Notes: generated by a model from the letters alone, not told the origin. A stretch of DNA of 50,697 nucleotides from Peptococcaceae bacterium UBA2264 (GCA_002347475.1 DDXI01000019.1:396-51092), one strand, 5' to 3'. Shown: positions 36,562 through 45,180, numbered from the stretch's first letter. Made by a program: numbers and translations.

Positions 36562-37123
36562 ATCCTAAATTATATGTAAAATAAATACTTTTGGTGTTAT
36601 AAAAACATCGAATAGGTTGAGAACGGTCCAATATTATTTCATCAAACATGCTTTGCCAAAGTATACAGATTTTAAAAATAAACTCATGATTATTCATTCA
36701 TCCGATACGCTAGTATTTGCTCATTTTATCCCTTTTTTGATTTTCCATTAAATTTTATTATAACATATTAATAATACATTATATGGACAAACAAAAACAT
36801 ATTCCCAATACTAATCCATTTGTTTACAAAAACGTATCCTAACTGATAAAAGTTCTTACAATATCATATTTTAAGGAAAACTACGATTTCAACGTGCATC
36901 AGCCTACCTCATTAGCTTGTTAGAAAATGCAGGCTTAAGCAGGTATTCCCTCACTCGTTGTGTATTAACAAGTGAGGGAATACAGCTATCAGCAGATAAA
37001 TTTTAGGGCCACTTAAAGTAATTTATTATTTTTATGGTCTCGTTTCAAATTATATGCTCTTCTCATTCATAACCCTCATAGCGTTAAAAATAGCAATTCT
37101 CAGTTTATATTAAGTGATCTCCC
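36562..37123. promoter_or_regulatory. BREX upstream region with a 13-bp palindromic hairpin
   Basis: This 562-base AT-rich gap separates brxA (leaving leftwards) from the glycoside hydrolase gene (ending at 37124), so it must hold the BREX promoter. I find no convincing -35/-10 pair beyond TATAAT-like stretches near 36575. The one clear structure is GTATTCCCTCACT (36943-36955) against AGTGAGGGAATAC (36971-36983), a perfect 13-bp stem with a 15-base loop. It has no T-tract. It may terminate the deacetylase/hydrolase transcript or be an operator. No gene is present. Confidence 0.55.
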
Positions 37124-38806
37124 TTACATTTTCATAACCTTATAGACATCCTTCTCCAGAAATATCTTATACTGTACTTCTATAATTCCTGCAGTTCCCG
37201 TATCCGAAGCGTAATCTCCTCGGATCGTTGCCATATAGGTTCCATCCCCGTTGTTGCCAATAGTGAGAATTTCATAGTTTTTGAGCAACTGGCTCTTTTC
37301 CAATTCCCCAACAAACTCATCATAATCATCCGGCCGGGAAGCAAGCGGGGTTAAAAGATAGCGAATACTATAGCGCTGATTTTTCTCGGCCTCCAGGTAT
37401 CTTTTGAGCGCTGTCTCCGGAGTTCTGGCCAGGATATCCTCGCCGCTTTTTCTGATGCCGGTATTGACACGCTCGTGATAGAAAAACATCAGGGGATCAT
37501 AATTATTCACAGCATTCCAAATTATGTATTCCTCAATGCCAAGTTCCAGGCCCGCTCTTATCTGATCGGATATTTTTGCGGCGGTATAGTCAATATGGCC
37601 TCTGATCCACGGGGCCGTAAAGCCCTGGTACCAGGGCCTGATTCCCCCCGGCTTGTTGGCGGCTGCATTTCTTTCCAGCGCTTCCATTAAGGCTTGCCGG
37701 GCTACATCATACGGGTACTGGTCCGGCACCATAAAGCCATAGATACCCGGGCCATAGTGGCTGGGGTAAATCATAGGGCAAATATAGTCAACCTGATCAG
37801 TAATTTTCCCCCAAGTCTGGCCAATGTCTTCCGGTTTATCGTCCCAGGAACGGGTTATAACTCCAAACACATCGGCGGAGACCTGAACATTATAAGGCTC
37901 CAATTCCTGGCCGGCATACTCTAAAAACGCCTCTATTCCTTCATCCTTGTCTCTGCCGCTGCGCCCCGGGAATTCCGTGACCGGATTGTAATATTGAGCA
38001 TTATCCGGGAAGCGCACATAGTCATATTGAATCTCATCGAATCCCCGGAGCGCTGCTTCCCGGGAAATGGCTACAAGATATTTCCATATGTATTCATCAA
38101 AGGGATTCACCCACTTAACTCCGGCCCGGTCCTGGTAGACTCCACCTGTTTTCAACTGAATAGTGTGCTCACTCTTTAATTCCGCCAGATAGGGATCTTT
38201 AAAGGCCACTACCCGGGCTATACAATATATATCCTTTTTTTTGAGGTAATCTATTAACTTGGTATAATTTTGGAATGGGATGGTCCCGTTAGATTTAATT
38301 TGGTTAATGATAGCAATATCACTTTTCCAGGCAATCAGTCCTTCGTCATTTTTAATGTCGATAACCAGAGCGTTAACCTCGGTGCTCTCACAAATAGCCA
38401 GAGCTTTTTCCAATTTGTTGATTTCAGCCAGACGGCTGGTATCAGGCGGTTGCCCAGATTGACCACTTATAGACCTGATATAATCGGCATAATAGTTGAT
38501 ATTATCTTCAGCAAACTCAAAACCGGCGACATTAGCGGTTATATATAAGCCCCGGGCTTTCACTGTCTTAACCTGGGGCTCTGCAGTTACCGGCGGAAGT
38601 GGTACATAAAACTCCCCCAACTGGGTCTGGCGCTCTTTTTCCAGTTCTGCTTTTTCCTCCAGCAGATTTCCGGCTTCACCTCGACCATCATTAAGGATGA
38701 CAGCGGCGTTTTGGGCATCCAGGGCTTTGTTGGCCTGCACAGAACAGCCTGCTAATAAGGGTATCAACACCAGAATAATAATCAGCTGCAATAATTTCTT
38801 TATCAT
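37124..38806 (-). CDS. Putative glycoside hydrolase lipoprotein (DUF4015)
   Basis: 560 residues with a lipoprotein signal: MIKKLLQLIIILVLIPLLAGC, lipidated Cys about 21. After a charged linker (to about 80) comes a DUF4015 (beta/alpha)8 barrel: KARGLYITANVAG, ALVIDIKNDEG, YCIARVVAFKDPY, DEIQYDYVRFPD with acidic catalytic candidates, and DYICPMIYPSHY. The family is predicted to act on cell-wall or extracellular polysaccharides; the substrate is unknown. About 80 C-terminal residues (ILTIGNNGDGTYMATIRGDY) form an extra NTF2-like-looking tail. It is preceded 44 bases upstream by a polysaccharide deacetylase, so both probably work on the envelope. Confidence 0.87.
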   Translation of the reverse strand: MIKKLLQLIIILVLIPLLAGCSVQANKALDAQNAAVILNDGRGEAGNLLEEKAELEKERQTQLGEFYVPLPPVTAEPQVKTVKARGLYITANVAGFEFAEDNINYYADYIRSISGQSGQPPDTSRLAEINKLEKALAICESTEVNALVIDIKNDEGLIAWKSDIAIINQIKSNGTIPFQNYTKLIDYLKKKDIYCIARVVAFKDPYLAELKSEHTIQLKTGGVYQDRAGVKWVNPFDEYIWKYLVAISREAALRGFDEIQYDYVRFPDNAQYYNPVTEFPGRSGRDKDEGIEAFLEYAGQELEPYNVQVSADVFGVITRSWDDKPEDIGQTWGKITDQVDYICPMIYPSHYGPGIYGFMVPDQYPYDVARQALMEALERNAAANKPGGIRPWYQGFTAPWIRGHIDYTAAKISDQIRAGLELGIEEYIIWNAVNNYDPLMFFYHERVNTGIRKSGEDILARTPETALKRYLEAEKNQRYSIRYLLTPLASRPDDYDEFVGELEKSQLLKNYEILTIGNNGDGTYMATIRGDYASDTGTAGIIEVQYKIFLEKDVYKVMKM

Positions 38807-38850
38807 TTTATACCTCTATCGTCATATTTTTTGCTCTATTCTTGTTGGTG

Positions 38851-39918
38851 TTAATAGGCGTAGACTTCCTGGCCAGAGAAATCCGCCAGGAAGTCTTTTT
38901 TCCCTTCCGGGACCGTTATGACTCCCTCTGCCCCATCGCTTATAAACCTCTCGCCCGGATTCCGGTCAAAATAATCGAGGTAATTATATAACCCGACATT
39001 ATCCACTTTCATTTCACTGGCCCTGATTCTTGGTATGACCAAGCGGTCAAATCTTTTATCATAGGGCGAGTATCCCGGATTCCAGCCCACATTCAAGACC
39101 GCCATATTGTTATAGGGAACGCCCTGGAAGGTGCCGGCCGCTAAATACCTGGTCAGTACCTGATCCTTGGGCCTGGTGCCAAAAGGCAGCGCGAGCGTAT
39201 TTATGACATAATCATCCCGGTTCATCATTGTTTGCAAATATTGGGCCTGGGCCCCGATCTGGGCCTGGATTTCATCCCCGCTGGCCTTATCCAGGATGGG
39301 ATGGTCTTTGGTATGGTTGCCAATATCCATGCCCTTATCGATGATAAAATTGAGCTTTTGGCTCTCCAGCCCCGCTTGCTTGAAGGGTCGTTCCCCGGTA
39401 AGGAAAAAAGTTGCTTCCAGCGGGAAATCCTGATGCTTTTCATGAAAATCCACCAAGATACCTACCGCGCAATCTTCACTGATCAGCCCATTTTCCAGGT
39501 ACTCAAAATTATTCAGATTGCCATCATCAAAAGTTAGCACAACCGGCGCATAACCGGGCTCGGTGGTGATATGGCCCGTAATATAATCGCTTAAACTGAT
39601 AGGCCTGTATCCTTTTTCGTAAAGGACACTGAGATCCTTCCGAAAATTGGCCGGAGTTCTGACCCATTCACTTTCTTCCTTTCCGAGGTTATGGTACATG
39701 AGCACCATTATTTTCCCGGCCTCGTTGGGCTTTAAATTCAAATCGATCTTCGCTTTGGGATCAATTTCAGCCTGATCTTCAACCGGGTTTCCCGCGGCCT
39801 TGTCCTCCTGTTGTATGGCCGCTGGGAGCGCTGGATTCATGCCACCGCTGACCACCAGAAGACCAGCGCCGATCATTAATGAGACACCTATTATAATTGC
39901 CCTAACCCTTATTCCCAT
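38851..39918 (-). CDS. Polysaccharide deacetylase family protein (secreted or anchored)
   Basis: 355 residues from ATG 39918, preferred because GGGAGG lies 7 bases upstream; the ATG at 39924 is too close to it. An N-terminal hydrophobic helix (VRAIIIGVSLMIGAGLLVVSG) exports or anchors it. NodB-type motifs are PVVLTFDDGN (catalytic base and metal Asp), GNHTKDHP (metal His) and ALPFGTRP, a variant of RPPFG. It deacetylates N-acetylglucosamine polymers or peptidoglycan at the cell surface. It is the first gene of an apparent two-gene envelope operon with the DUF4015 hydrolase. Confidence 0.88.
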   Translation of the reverse strand: MGIRVRAIIIGVSLMIGAGLLVVSGGMNPALPAAIQQEDKAAGNPVEDQAEIDPKAKIDLNLKPNEAGKIMVLMYHNLGKEESEWVRTPANFRKDLSVLYEKGYRPISLSDYITGHITTEPGYAPVVLTFDDGNLNNFEYLENGLISEDCAVGILVDFHEKHQDFPLEATFFLTGERPFKQAGLESQKLNFIIDKGMDIGNHTKDHPILDKASGDEIQAQIGAQAQYLQTMMNRDDYVINTLALPFGTRPKDQVLTRYLAAGTFQGVPYNNMAVLNVGWNPGYSPYDKRFDRLVIPRIRASEMKVDNVGLYNYLDYFDRNPGERFISDGAEGVITVPEGKKDFLADFSGQEVYAY

Positions 39919-40153
39919 TGACATGCCTCCCGCATAATGTTGTCCACTCTAAGTATACATTAAATTATTTATTCTTACGAACATAAGACAATCCTTCTTG
40001 TTCTCCTGGCAATCTTTAGAGTGGTTGCTATCCTGGCTGATTCGTCGGTCATGATCACGATATCAATTCAGTAACTCTGCCGGTAGCTATATTATCCATT
40101 CATTTGAGAAGCGGATATTTTATGATATATTTATGAGTAATCGGGAGGTTGTT

Positions 40154-40873
40154 ATGGTTATATTGATAATTACTCTGGCAACGATCGCTGTCAAAGCTCT
40201 GGGCGGACTAATTGGGGTGCGCTTTAAAGACCAACTGCATCTCATCCTGGGTTTCAGTGCCGGCACTGTTCTGGGGGTAGCTGTTTTTGACTTGCTGCCC
40301 GAGGCGCTGGAACTGACCCGGGATAATTACAGTATAGAAACTATGACTATTCTTATGGCGGCAGGATTTTCTATATATATGCTGCTGGATAGATCCTGCT
40401 CCTTGCATCTTCACGACCAGGAAGGTTGTGAAAATGCCAGGCATGGCGGTAATTTAGGCGCTTTCGCCCTGACTTTCCACAGCTTTCTGGACGGGTTTGG
40501 AATTGGCATGGCCTTTAAGGTCTCCCCAGCAGTCGGCTGGATTGTGGCCGTGGCTGTTTTGAGCCATAGCTTTTGGGATGGAATCAATACCGTCAATATA
40601 ATATTTAAAAACGAGGGCGAGAGAAAATTGGCCCTGAAATGGGTGGTGGCAGCTTCCCTGGCACCAGCTTTAGGTGTTGCCTCCACTTATTTCTTTACGA
40701 TTTCGGCACCCTCCTTAGGGTTGATATTAGCTGTATTCATCGGTTTATTCCTTTATATCAGCGCCTCTGATTTGATCCCCGAAAGTCATCATAAGCATCC
40801 CACCTTATATACTTCCCTGATGACGATTATCGGGATGGCAGTTATTTTCCTCGCGGTCCGATTGGCTGGTTAA
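40154..40873 (+). CDS. ZIP family metal transporter
   Basis: 239 residues from ATG 40154, chosen over ATG 40133 because GGGAGG (40143-40148) is spaced for it. It has about eight membrane helices. ZIP metal-site motifs are HSFLDGFGIGMAF (helix 4) and HSFWDGINTVN (helix 5), and the end is DLIPESHHKHP. It carries Zn2+, Fe2+ or Mn2+ into (or, in GufA-like members, across) the cytoplasmic membrane. A histidine- and cysteine-containing loop (SCSLHLHDQEGCENARHGG) may bind metal. It is a single gene with no regulator next to it. Confidence 0.88.
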   Translation: MVILIITLATIAVKALGGLIGVRFKDQLHLILGFSAGTVLGVAVFDLLPEALELTRDNYSIETMTILMAAGFSIYMLLDRSCSLHLHDQEGCENARHGGNLGAFALTFHSFLDGFGIGMAFKVSPAVGWIVAVAVLSHSFWDGINTVNIIFKNEGERKLALKWVVAASLAPALGVASTYFFTISAPSLGLILAVFIGLFLYISASDLIPESHHKHPTLYTSLMTIIGMAVIFLAVRLAG

Positions 40874-41054
40874 ATTTTAATCGGATCCAGGCTGTTACAT
40901 CATTTTTCCTGTCGCCATTGACATCACCTATGGCGACAGCCTCCGGCCAGGATCCCGTGGGATAATTTATGTACGGTTCAAAGTCCGAGGCAAAAACAGT
41001 TTGTGGCAAAACTAATAAAATTAAAAAGGCCAGTAGTAATGTTTTGATTTTTAT
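40842..41054 (-). pseudogene. Start-codon-lost, truncated FG-GAP/VCBS-type secreted protein remnant
   Basis: A 70-codon frame with a clear signal peptide (KIKTLLLAFLILLVLPQTVFA) and then WPEAVAIGDVNGDRKNDV, the calcium-binding start of an FG-GAP/VCBS repeat. It has a strong GGAGGGGAGAAGG ribosome binding site, but the expected ATG reads ATA (41054-41052). The repeat is cut after NDV, and the frame then runs on into the end of the ZIP gene. Full-length relatives have several hundred residues. The break coincides with a 20-bp sequence also present near 45160, suggesting rearrangement. Confidence 0.7.
40877..40896. repeat. 20-bp dispersed repeat, copy 1
   Basis: TTAATCGGATCCAGGCTGTT, 19/20 identical to 45160-45179. 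It lies at the break point of the FG-GAP remnant, so it may mark one end of a mobile or rearranged segment. Confidence 0.6.
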
Positions 41055-41199
41055 ATCCTTCTCCCCTCCATTTATATTGATATATTATACCACACCAGAA
41101 TGGCTTCGTCTTGAAAGAGATAATTCCTTCAGGGCATTAGCCGGCCATGATCTTGCCGGCAATCAACAATATAGCTAACGTTCACGATCAGGTATAATC

Positions 41200-41252
41200 G
41201 GCTATAAAACCAGCAGTTTAGCTTACAGCTATATACTGCTGGTTTTATAGCC
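41200..41252. repeat. 18-bp perfect inverted repeat
   Basis: GGCTATAAAACCAGCAGT (41200-41217) and its exact complement (41235-41252), with a 17-base loop. There is no T-tract on either side. It could be a terminator for the ZIP gene or the end of a mobile segment. Confidence 0.75.
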
Positions 41253-41313
41253 TTGACCCCGTTGCCTTAGAAGTCAGGTCATTGGTGATTAGAATATATT
41301 GTGTTTCTTAGCT

Positions 41314-41598
41314 CTATTCTTTGTTTTCCTCTTGGTGTGTCTCTTGATGTGTCTCGTCATGTGCTTCCTGCTGTGTAACTTGATGGGCCTCTACTTTTTT
41401 GCCTTTCGATTTCCTGCGCAGCCAGAAGAAGAGAAACGCGCCTATTCCGGCTAGTACGACAACTCCGCCTCCAATATAATAGGGTAAAAATTGATAGGAT
41501 TTGTCCTTGCCCTGGTCAATGGCTGTACTCGAAAGAGCGATATAGTCCTGTACATATGGGTAGCCAGGATTTGTTTCATTAATCTGGCGGAAGATCTC
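41314..41598 (-). pseudogene. C-terminal fragment of a membrane-anchored protein
   Basis: An open frame of about 94 codons without a start, ending at TAG 41314. It reads EIFRQINETNPGYPYVQDYI, then a single membrane helix (YYIGGGVVVLAGIGAFLFFW), a basic stop-transfer (LRRKSKGKK) and a tail of imperfect ETHQ/EAHDETH repeats. This is the end of an extracytoplasmic protein with a C-terminal anchor; the parent is not recognised. Its 5' end is joined directly to a truncated copy of the structured RNA element at about 41598, with no ribosome binding site or start, so it is a recombination remnant. Confidence 0.65.
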
Positions 41599-41660
41599 AG
41601 CTCATTGCGGGAAAAAGCGTCCAAATGCATCCCCGCATTCATCGCTCCCAGTTGGTAAAT
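41590..41660 (-). ncRNA. Structured RNA element, truncated copy C
   Basis: Matches the two full copies (47265-47400 and 50600-50697, minus strand) from CCAACTGGGAGCG through the loop and pairing arm to GAGCTG, then switches to the gene fragment at 41598. It lacks the terminator half. Loop GGGGAT can pair with TTCCC downstream, preserving the pseudoknot. The AT-rich lead-in (ATAAGAATAAT) is shared with copy B. Confidence 0.7.
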
Positions 41661-41882
41661 TATTCTTATAATTTAAGTTTATATTAAACATATGTGAACT
41701 TCAATAGTTTTCTGAATATTGTGTATATTTGCATTAAACTACGACAAATCAATAATGGTTAGTATATTCACTATAAGGTCAAAATTCGCCGTACCGAAAC
41801 TTAATCCCGAAGTTTGTATTGCTTATGTATAGATCTGGTATCAACTTTCCAATATAATAAATACTAACGAGGGGGGATAACA

Positions 41883-43214
41883 ATGAAGAAGCTTTTAATA
41901 TGCTTAAGTCTGGGCTGGATTATTTTACTGGGCTGGCCTCTGCAAGCTATGGCTTGCAATCTGGTCCTGGATCCTTCGAGTTTTTCAGTAAACAGTGGTG
42001 AGACCGTTTCCTTCCACTTAGAGCGTTATAAAACCCATAATGTATGCGTCACTCCTCTTGAAGCTACAGAAATAATAGTAACCGGGGGAGAGTTAGTTGA
42101 TCCCGGAAAATGGGTGGCAGGAACCCCTGATGTTCTCGATTTCACTGTTAAATTTACCAATCCAGGTAATGCAACCGTTCGGGTAGAACGTTACTGTACC
42201 AAGGTAGGTTTAATGAGTGTGGAATCCAAGGGAAGCGTTAGTCCCGCTTCCGGCACATCGACCACAAATCCCCTGCCAGATGCGGCTGAAAATCCAATCC
42301 CAGCAGAGACATCAACCCCACCTGTTGTTAATCAGCCTTCTTCTGCTGACGCCAGCAACGCAGAAGATGTACCCGCCCAAACTTCAGCTCTATCCAGGTT
42401 TGTTTCCCTGCTCACTTTTGACTCGCTGAGTCTTAAATTATGGTACGTATTTTTCCTGGTCGGGATGATTCTGTTTCTTTTTAAACTAAAACGGATAAGA
42501 AAACCATTCCTGTTTTTGAGTGTTATTATCCTGGGCTTTTACCTGGGCGGCTGTCCTGAACCGGTAGGGACACCCTTCATTTTATTTATCGGTAATAGCT
42601 CGTTGTTCAAGATTGCCTTGATTATGTTGCTTGTTCCAGTAGTAATATCTCTTGTTTGGGGGCGAGCTTTTTGCGGTTGGATCTGTCCGTTGGGAGGGGT
42701 CCAGGAAATAATTTTTTCGGATAAAGCTGCTGTAGCCCTTCCAGCCAAGGCAGACAAATATTTAAAGTTGCTCAAATACTTGCTTCTGGCTGTATTTCTA
42801 TACCTGATTTGGAGCACCGGCAGAAACTTCTGGGCAGAATACGAGCCATTTAAAGTTTTATTTAATTTTGAGGGAACTATCCCTGCTATGATCATACTGG
42901 CCATTACTGTTCTGCTAAGCATTGTAATTGAGAGACCATTCTGCCGTTATATATGTCCCCTCGGAGCTATTTTAACAGTGAGCTCCAGATTTGCACCTTT
43001 CAAAGTCAGGGTAGCTGAAGATATCTGCAAAGGATGTAAATCATGCAGCAAAAATGTTTGTCCCATGAATGCCATCAAGATGCAGGATAAAGATATGAAA
43101 CTGCCGATAGTCGATAACCTGGAATGTATTAAATGTTTGCGCTGCGAAGAGCTCTGCCGGTTTAAGGCCATATTTATTAACACCGGTGTGCTGCAAAGAA
43201 ATAAAAAAACTTAG
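41883..43214 (+). CDS. Membrane polyferredoxin (NapH/CcoG-like) with extracytoplasmic N-domain
   Basis: 443 residues. A signal peptide (to about residue 25) is followed by an Ig-like beta domain with several cysteines (about 25-120), a Pro/Ser/Thr-rich linker (about 120-170) and then about five membrane helices. Twin NapH-type motifs are GRAFCGWICPLG (C264, C268) and RPFCRYICPLGA (C354, C358). Two 4Fe-4S sites close it: CKGCKSCSKNVCP and CIKCLRCEELC. It probably moves electrons between cytoplasm or quinone and an extracytoplasmic partner. GAGGGGGGATAAC precedes the ATG. The 220 bases upstream are AT-rich with no gene. The exact acceptor is unknown. Confidence 0.87.
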   Translation: MKKLLICLSLGWIILLGWPLQAMACNLVLDPSSFSVNSGETVSFHLERYKTHNVCVTPLEATEIIVTGGELVDPGKWVAGTPDVLDFTVKFTNPGNATVRVERYCTKVGLMSVESKGSVSPASGTSTTNPLPDAAENPIPAETSTPPVVNQPSSADASNAEDVPAQTSALSRFVSLLTFDSLSLKLWYVFFLVGMILFLFKLKRIRKPFLFLSVIILGFYLGGCPEPVGTPFILFIGNSSLFKIALIMLLVPVVISLVWGRAFCGWICPLGGVQEIIFSDKAAVALPAKADKYLKLLKYLLLAVFLYLIWSTGRNFWAEYEPFKVLFNFEGTIPAMIILAITVLLSIVIERPFCRYICPLGAILTVSSRFAPFKVRVAEDICKGCKSCSKNVCPMNAIKMQDKDMKLPIVDNLECIKCLRCEELCRFKAIFINTGVLQRNKKT

Positions 43215-43287
43215 ACTTCAAATTTCGTATAAATCATTGGGGTTATTATACTTCTTTCTATAGGAAATTCCATAGCAACCATTGAAC

Positions 43288-43438
43288 AAAAATAATGGGG
43301 CTCCAACGAACCTTTATCGATTCCAACCTCACATTACCGGTAACTCCCGTTTCCCATACCTCTTCTCTCCAGAACTTCATCCACTGTTTACCCGCTTACT
43401 CATCAGCCCTTACAGTTTCACTTCAATTCACACTTGCT
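43288..43438. repeat. ~150-bp direct repeat, copy 1
   Basis: About 95% identical to 45257-45406, in the same orientation, with sharp loss of similarity at both ends. The two copies flank the CorC-like gene. No transposase is present. An open frame runs through both copies on either strand, but differences look neutral and I do not call it a gene. Confidence 0.85.
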
Positions 43439-43488
43439 CTAATTTTTACCTTCTCTCCCATAATTGCACTTAAAATCCTGTCTCCTGT

Positions 43489-43530
43489 CCCGGTTGCGAA
43501 ATCCGGGAGTTTCACGTTTGGGTGAATTTT
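43489..43530 (+). terminator. Two short hairpins with a T-rich tail
   Basis: CCCGG/CCGGG (43489-43493, 43503-43507), then TTCAC/GTGAA (43511-43515, 43522-43526) followed by TTTTGTTT. It may end transcription from the polyferredoxin gene or the repeat. Confidence 0.4.
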
Positions 43531-43657
43531 GTTTATTTATGATATAATAACAGTATATACGATCCGCGCCTGACACATATCTGAGCATTTATAAATTCTT
43601 CCAAAATAACGAAAGTTGTGGTATAGTATATCAAATTAACTGGGGGTGAGAGAAGGA

Positions 43658-43756
43658 ATGGATGATAATCCTGGTGATAGACGAAGCAGCAAGGAGTATT
43701 GGTTATCATTGAAAATAATAAATCGGTTGAAGACAAGCAATAATAAAAGGCCGTAA
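43658..43756 (+). CDS. Possible 32-residue leader peptide or small protein
   Basis: ATG 43658 follows GGGGGTGAGAGAAGG, a good ribosome binding site, and a TATAGT box lies at about 43623. The frame encodes MDDNPGDRRSSKEYWLSLKI and 12 more polar, basic residues to TAA. It lies 87 bases ahead of the CorC-like gene. It may be a leader peptide or a chance frame. No homology is recognised. Confidence 0.3.
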   Translation: MDDNPGDRRSSKEYWLSLKIINRLKTSNNKRP

Positions 43757-43842
43757 GAAATCCGGTAAAGAGGGGTTTGTTATGTCCTTTTTATTTATTT
43801 TTATTTATTATAAGATCATTATTATATGGAGGATGAATTAAG

Positions 43843-45141
43843 TTGTTTACCGAAATATTATTTTTAATGGTACTCACTGGGGTGAATGCATTTTTTTCTG
43901 CCTCAGAAATGGCCCTGATCTCTTTAAATGATAATAAAATGAGAATAATGGCCGATGTAGGAAATAAGAAGGCTAAGAAACTAATAAACTTGTTGAGTGA
44001 ACCAAGCAGGTTTCTTGCCACCATTCAAATAGGTATCACTCTTGCAGGATTTCTCGCAAGTGCTTTTGCGGCAGAAAGCTTTTCGGGAAGGCTTGTTAAC
44101 CTCATCAAATTCACAGGCCTTTCGATTCCGGATTTATGGCTGAAAAATATTTCAATGGTATTGATAACTTTGATATTATCCTATTTTACTCTTGTTCTGG
44201 GAGAATTGGTTCCCAAAAGATTGGCAATGAAGAAAGCTGAATCCATATCCATGATAGTTGTAGGTCCACTGGTTATCCTTTCCAGGGCAACATCGCCGTT
44301 TATTAAGTTCCTTACCCTATCTACCAACTTCTTTGTAAGGTTGTTGGGTGTCGATCCGCATGAAGAAGATGAGAAGGTTACCGAAGAAGAAATCCGGATG
44401 TTGATAGATGTAGGAGAGGAAAAAGGGACAATCCATGAAACTGAAAAGCTAATGATTAACAATATTTTCGAGTTTAATAATAAGACTGTTTCTGACATTA
44501 TGACCCACAGAACTGATATCGTTGCCCTTCCTGCAGAAGCAACTCTGGACGAAGTTCTTCATCTGATAAGGAAAGAGAAATATTCGAGAATACCGGTATA
44601 CAATGAAAATATTGACGATATTATTGGATTGTTACACGCCAAAGATATTATTAATTACCTGATTAATAATAGTGACAGAGAAAACTTTTCCTTGAAAAAA
44701 ATCATCAGACAACCATATTTCGTCCCGGCTTCAAAAAGAACCGACGAACTGTTTAAGGAACTCCAACGAAACAGGACCCATATAGCGATCATTATTGATG
44801 AATATGGAGGGACGGCAGGGATTGCTACTTTAGAAGATTTAATCGAAGAAATCGTCGGAAATATATTTGACGAAGATGATGAAGAAGAAAAGTTTTTTGA
44901 AAAACTGGATGAGAACACATTTATGATAAATGGTTCTGCAAGTCTGGACGATGTCAAGGATTATCTTGAAGTTGAGCTTCCGACTGAGGAATATGAAACA
45001 TTGAGTGGTTTTGTGATAGGTCAACTCGGCAGGATACCAGGAAAAGAGGATAATCCGACTGTCGAATTTAATGGGTTATTATTTAAGGTCGAGGAAGTTG
45101 AAGAAAAGCGCTTAGCCAAGGTTAAAGTTTGTAAACTTTGA
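43843..45141 (+). CDS. CorC/HlyC-type hemolysin family protein (CNNM/DUF21-CBS)
   Basis: A 432-residue membrane protein starting at TTG 43843 behind TGGAGGATG. A DUF21 (CNNM) transmembrane domain (about 1-190, opening with FSASEMALISL) is followed by a CBS pair (about 205-325, with IMTHRTDIVALP and YSRIPVYNE). A CorC_HlyC C-terminal domain follows (about 345-430: LEVELPTEEYETLSGFVI ... LGRIPGKED). IIDEYGGTAGIATLEDLIEEIVG is the family hallmark. It is implicated in Mg2+ or other cation efflux; true hemolysis is not implied. It is flanked by two near-identical ~150-bp direct repeats, so the gene may sit on a mobile or duplicated segment. Confidence 0.92.
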   Translation: MFTEILFLMVLTGVNAFFSASEMALISLNDNKMRIMADVGNKKAKKLINLLSEPSRFLATIQIGITLAGFLASAFAAESFSGRLVNLIKFTGLSIPDLWLKNISMVLITLILSYFTLVLGELVPKRLAMKKAESISMIVVGPLVILSRATSPFIKFLTLSTNFFVRLLGVDPHEEDEKVTEEEIRMLIDVGEEKGTIHETEKLMINNIFEFNNKTVSDIMTHRTDIVALPAEATLDEVLHLIRKEKYSRIPVYNENIDDIIGLLHAKDIINYLINNSDRENFSLKKIIRQPYFVPASKRTDELFKELQRNRTHIAIIIDEYGGTAGIATLEDLIEEIVGNIFDEDDEEEKFFEKLDENTFMINGSASLDDVKDYLEVELPTEEYETLSGFVIGQLGRIPGKEDNPTVEFNGLLFKVEEVEEKRLAKVKVCKL

Positions 45142-45159
45142 CTCTTACTACCGTCAGTA

Positions 45160-45179
45160 TTAATCAGATCCAGGCTGTT
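45160..45179. repeat. 20-bp dispersed repeat, copy 2
   Basis: TTAATCAGATCCAGGCTGTT, 19/20 identical to 40877-40896, in the same orientation. It lies between the CorC stop and a terminator. Confidence 0.6.
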
Positions 45180-45180
45180 T

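Noticed and set aside
40969..41178. Plus-strand 69-codon frame as a gene
   Set aside because: It lies antisense to the FG-GAP remnant, which has a signal peptide and repeat motif; it has no ribosome binding site and no protein-like features.
41451..41642. Minus-strand frame beginning MNAGMHLDAF as a gene
   Set aside because: It starts inside the structured RNA element and continues out of frame with the better-supported gene fragment; parallel starts occur in copies A and B with unrelated continuations.
43288..43438. Group II intron
   Set aside because: Only a GTGTG-like boundary is suggestive; no maturase frame, domain V hairpin or paired exon sites were found.
43282..43525. Frames inside the ~150-bp repeat as small proteins
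   Set aside because: Several overlapping frames are open on both strands with low-information composition; none has a ribosome binding site. Treated as repeat only.
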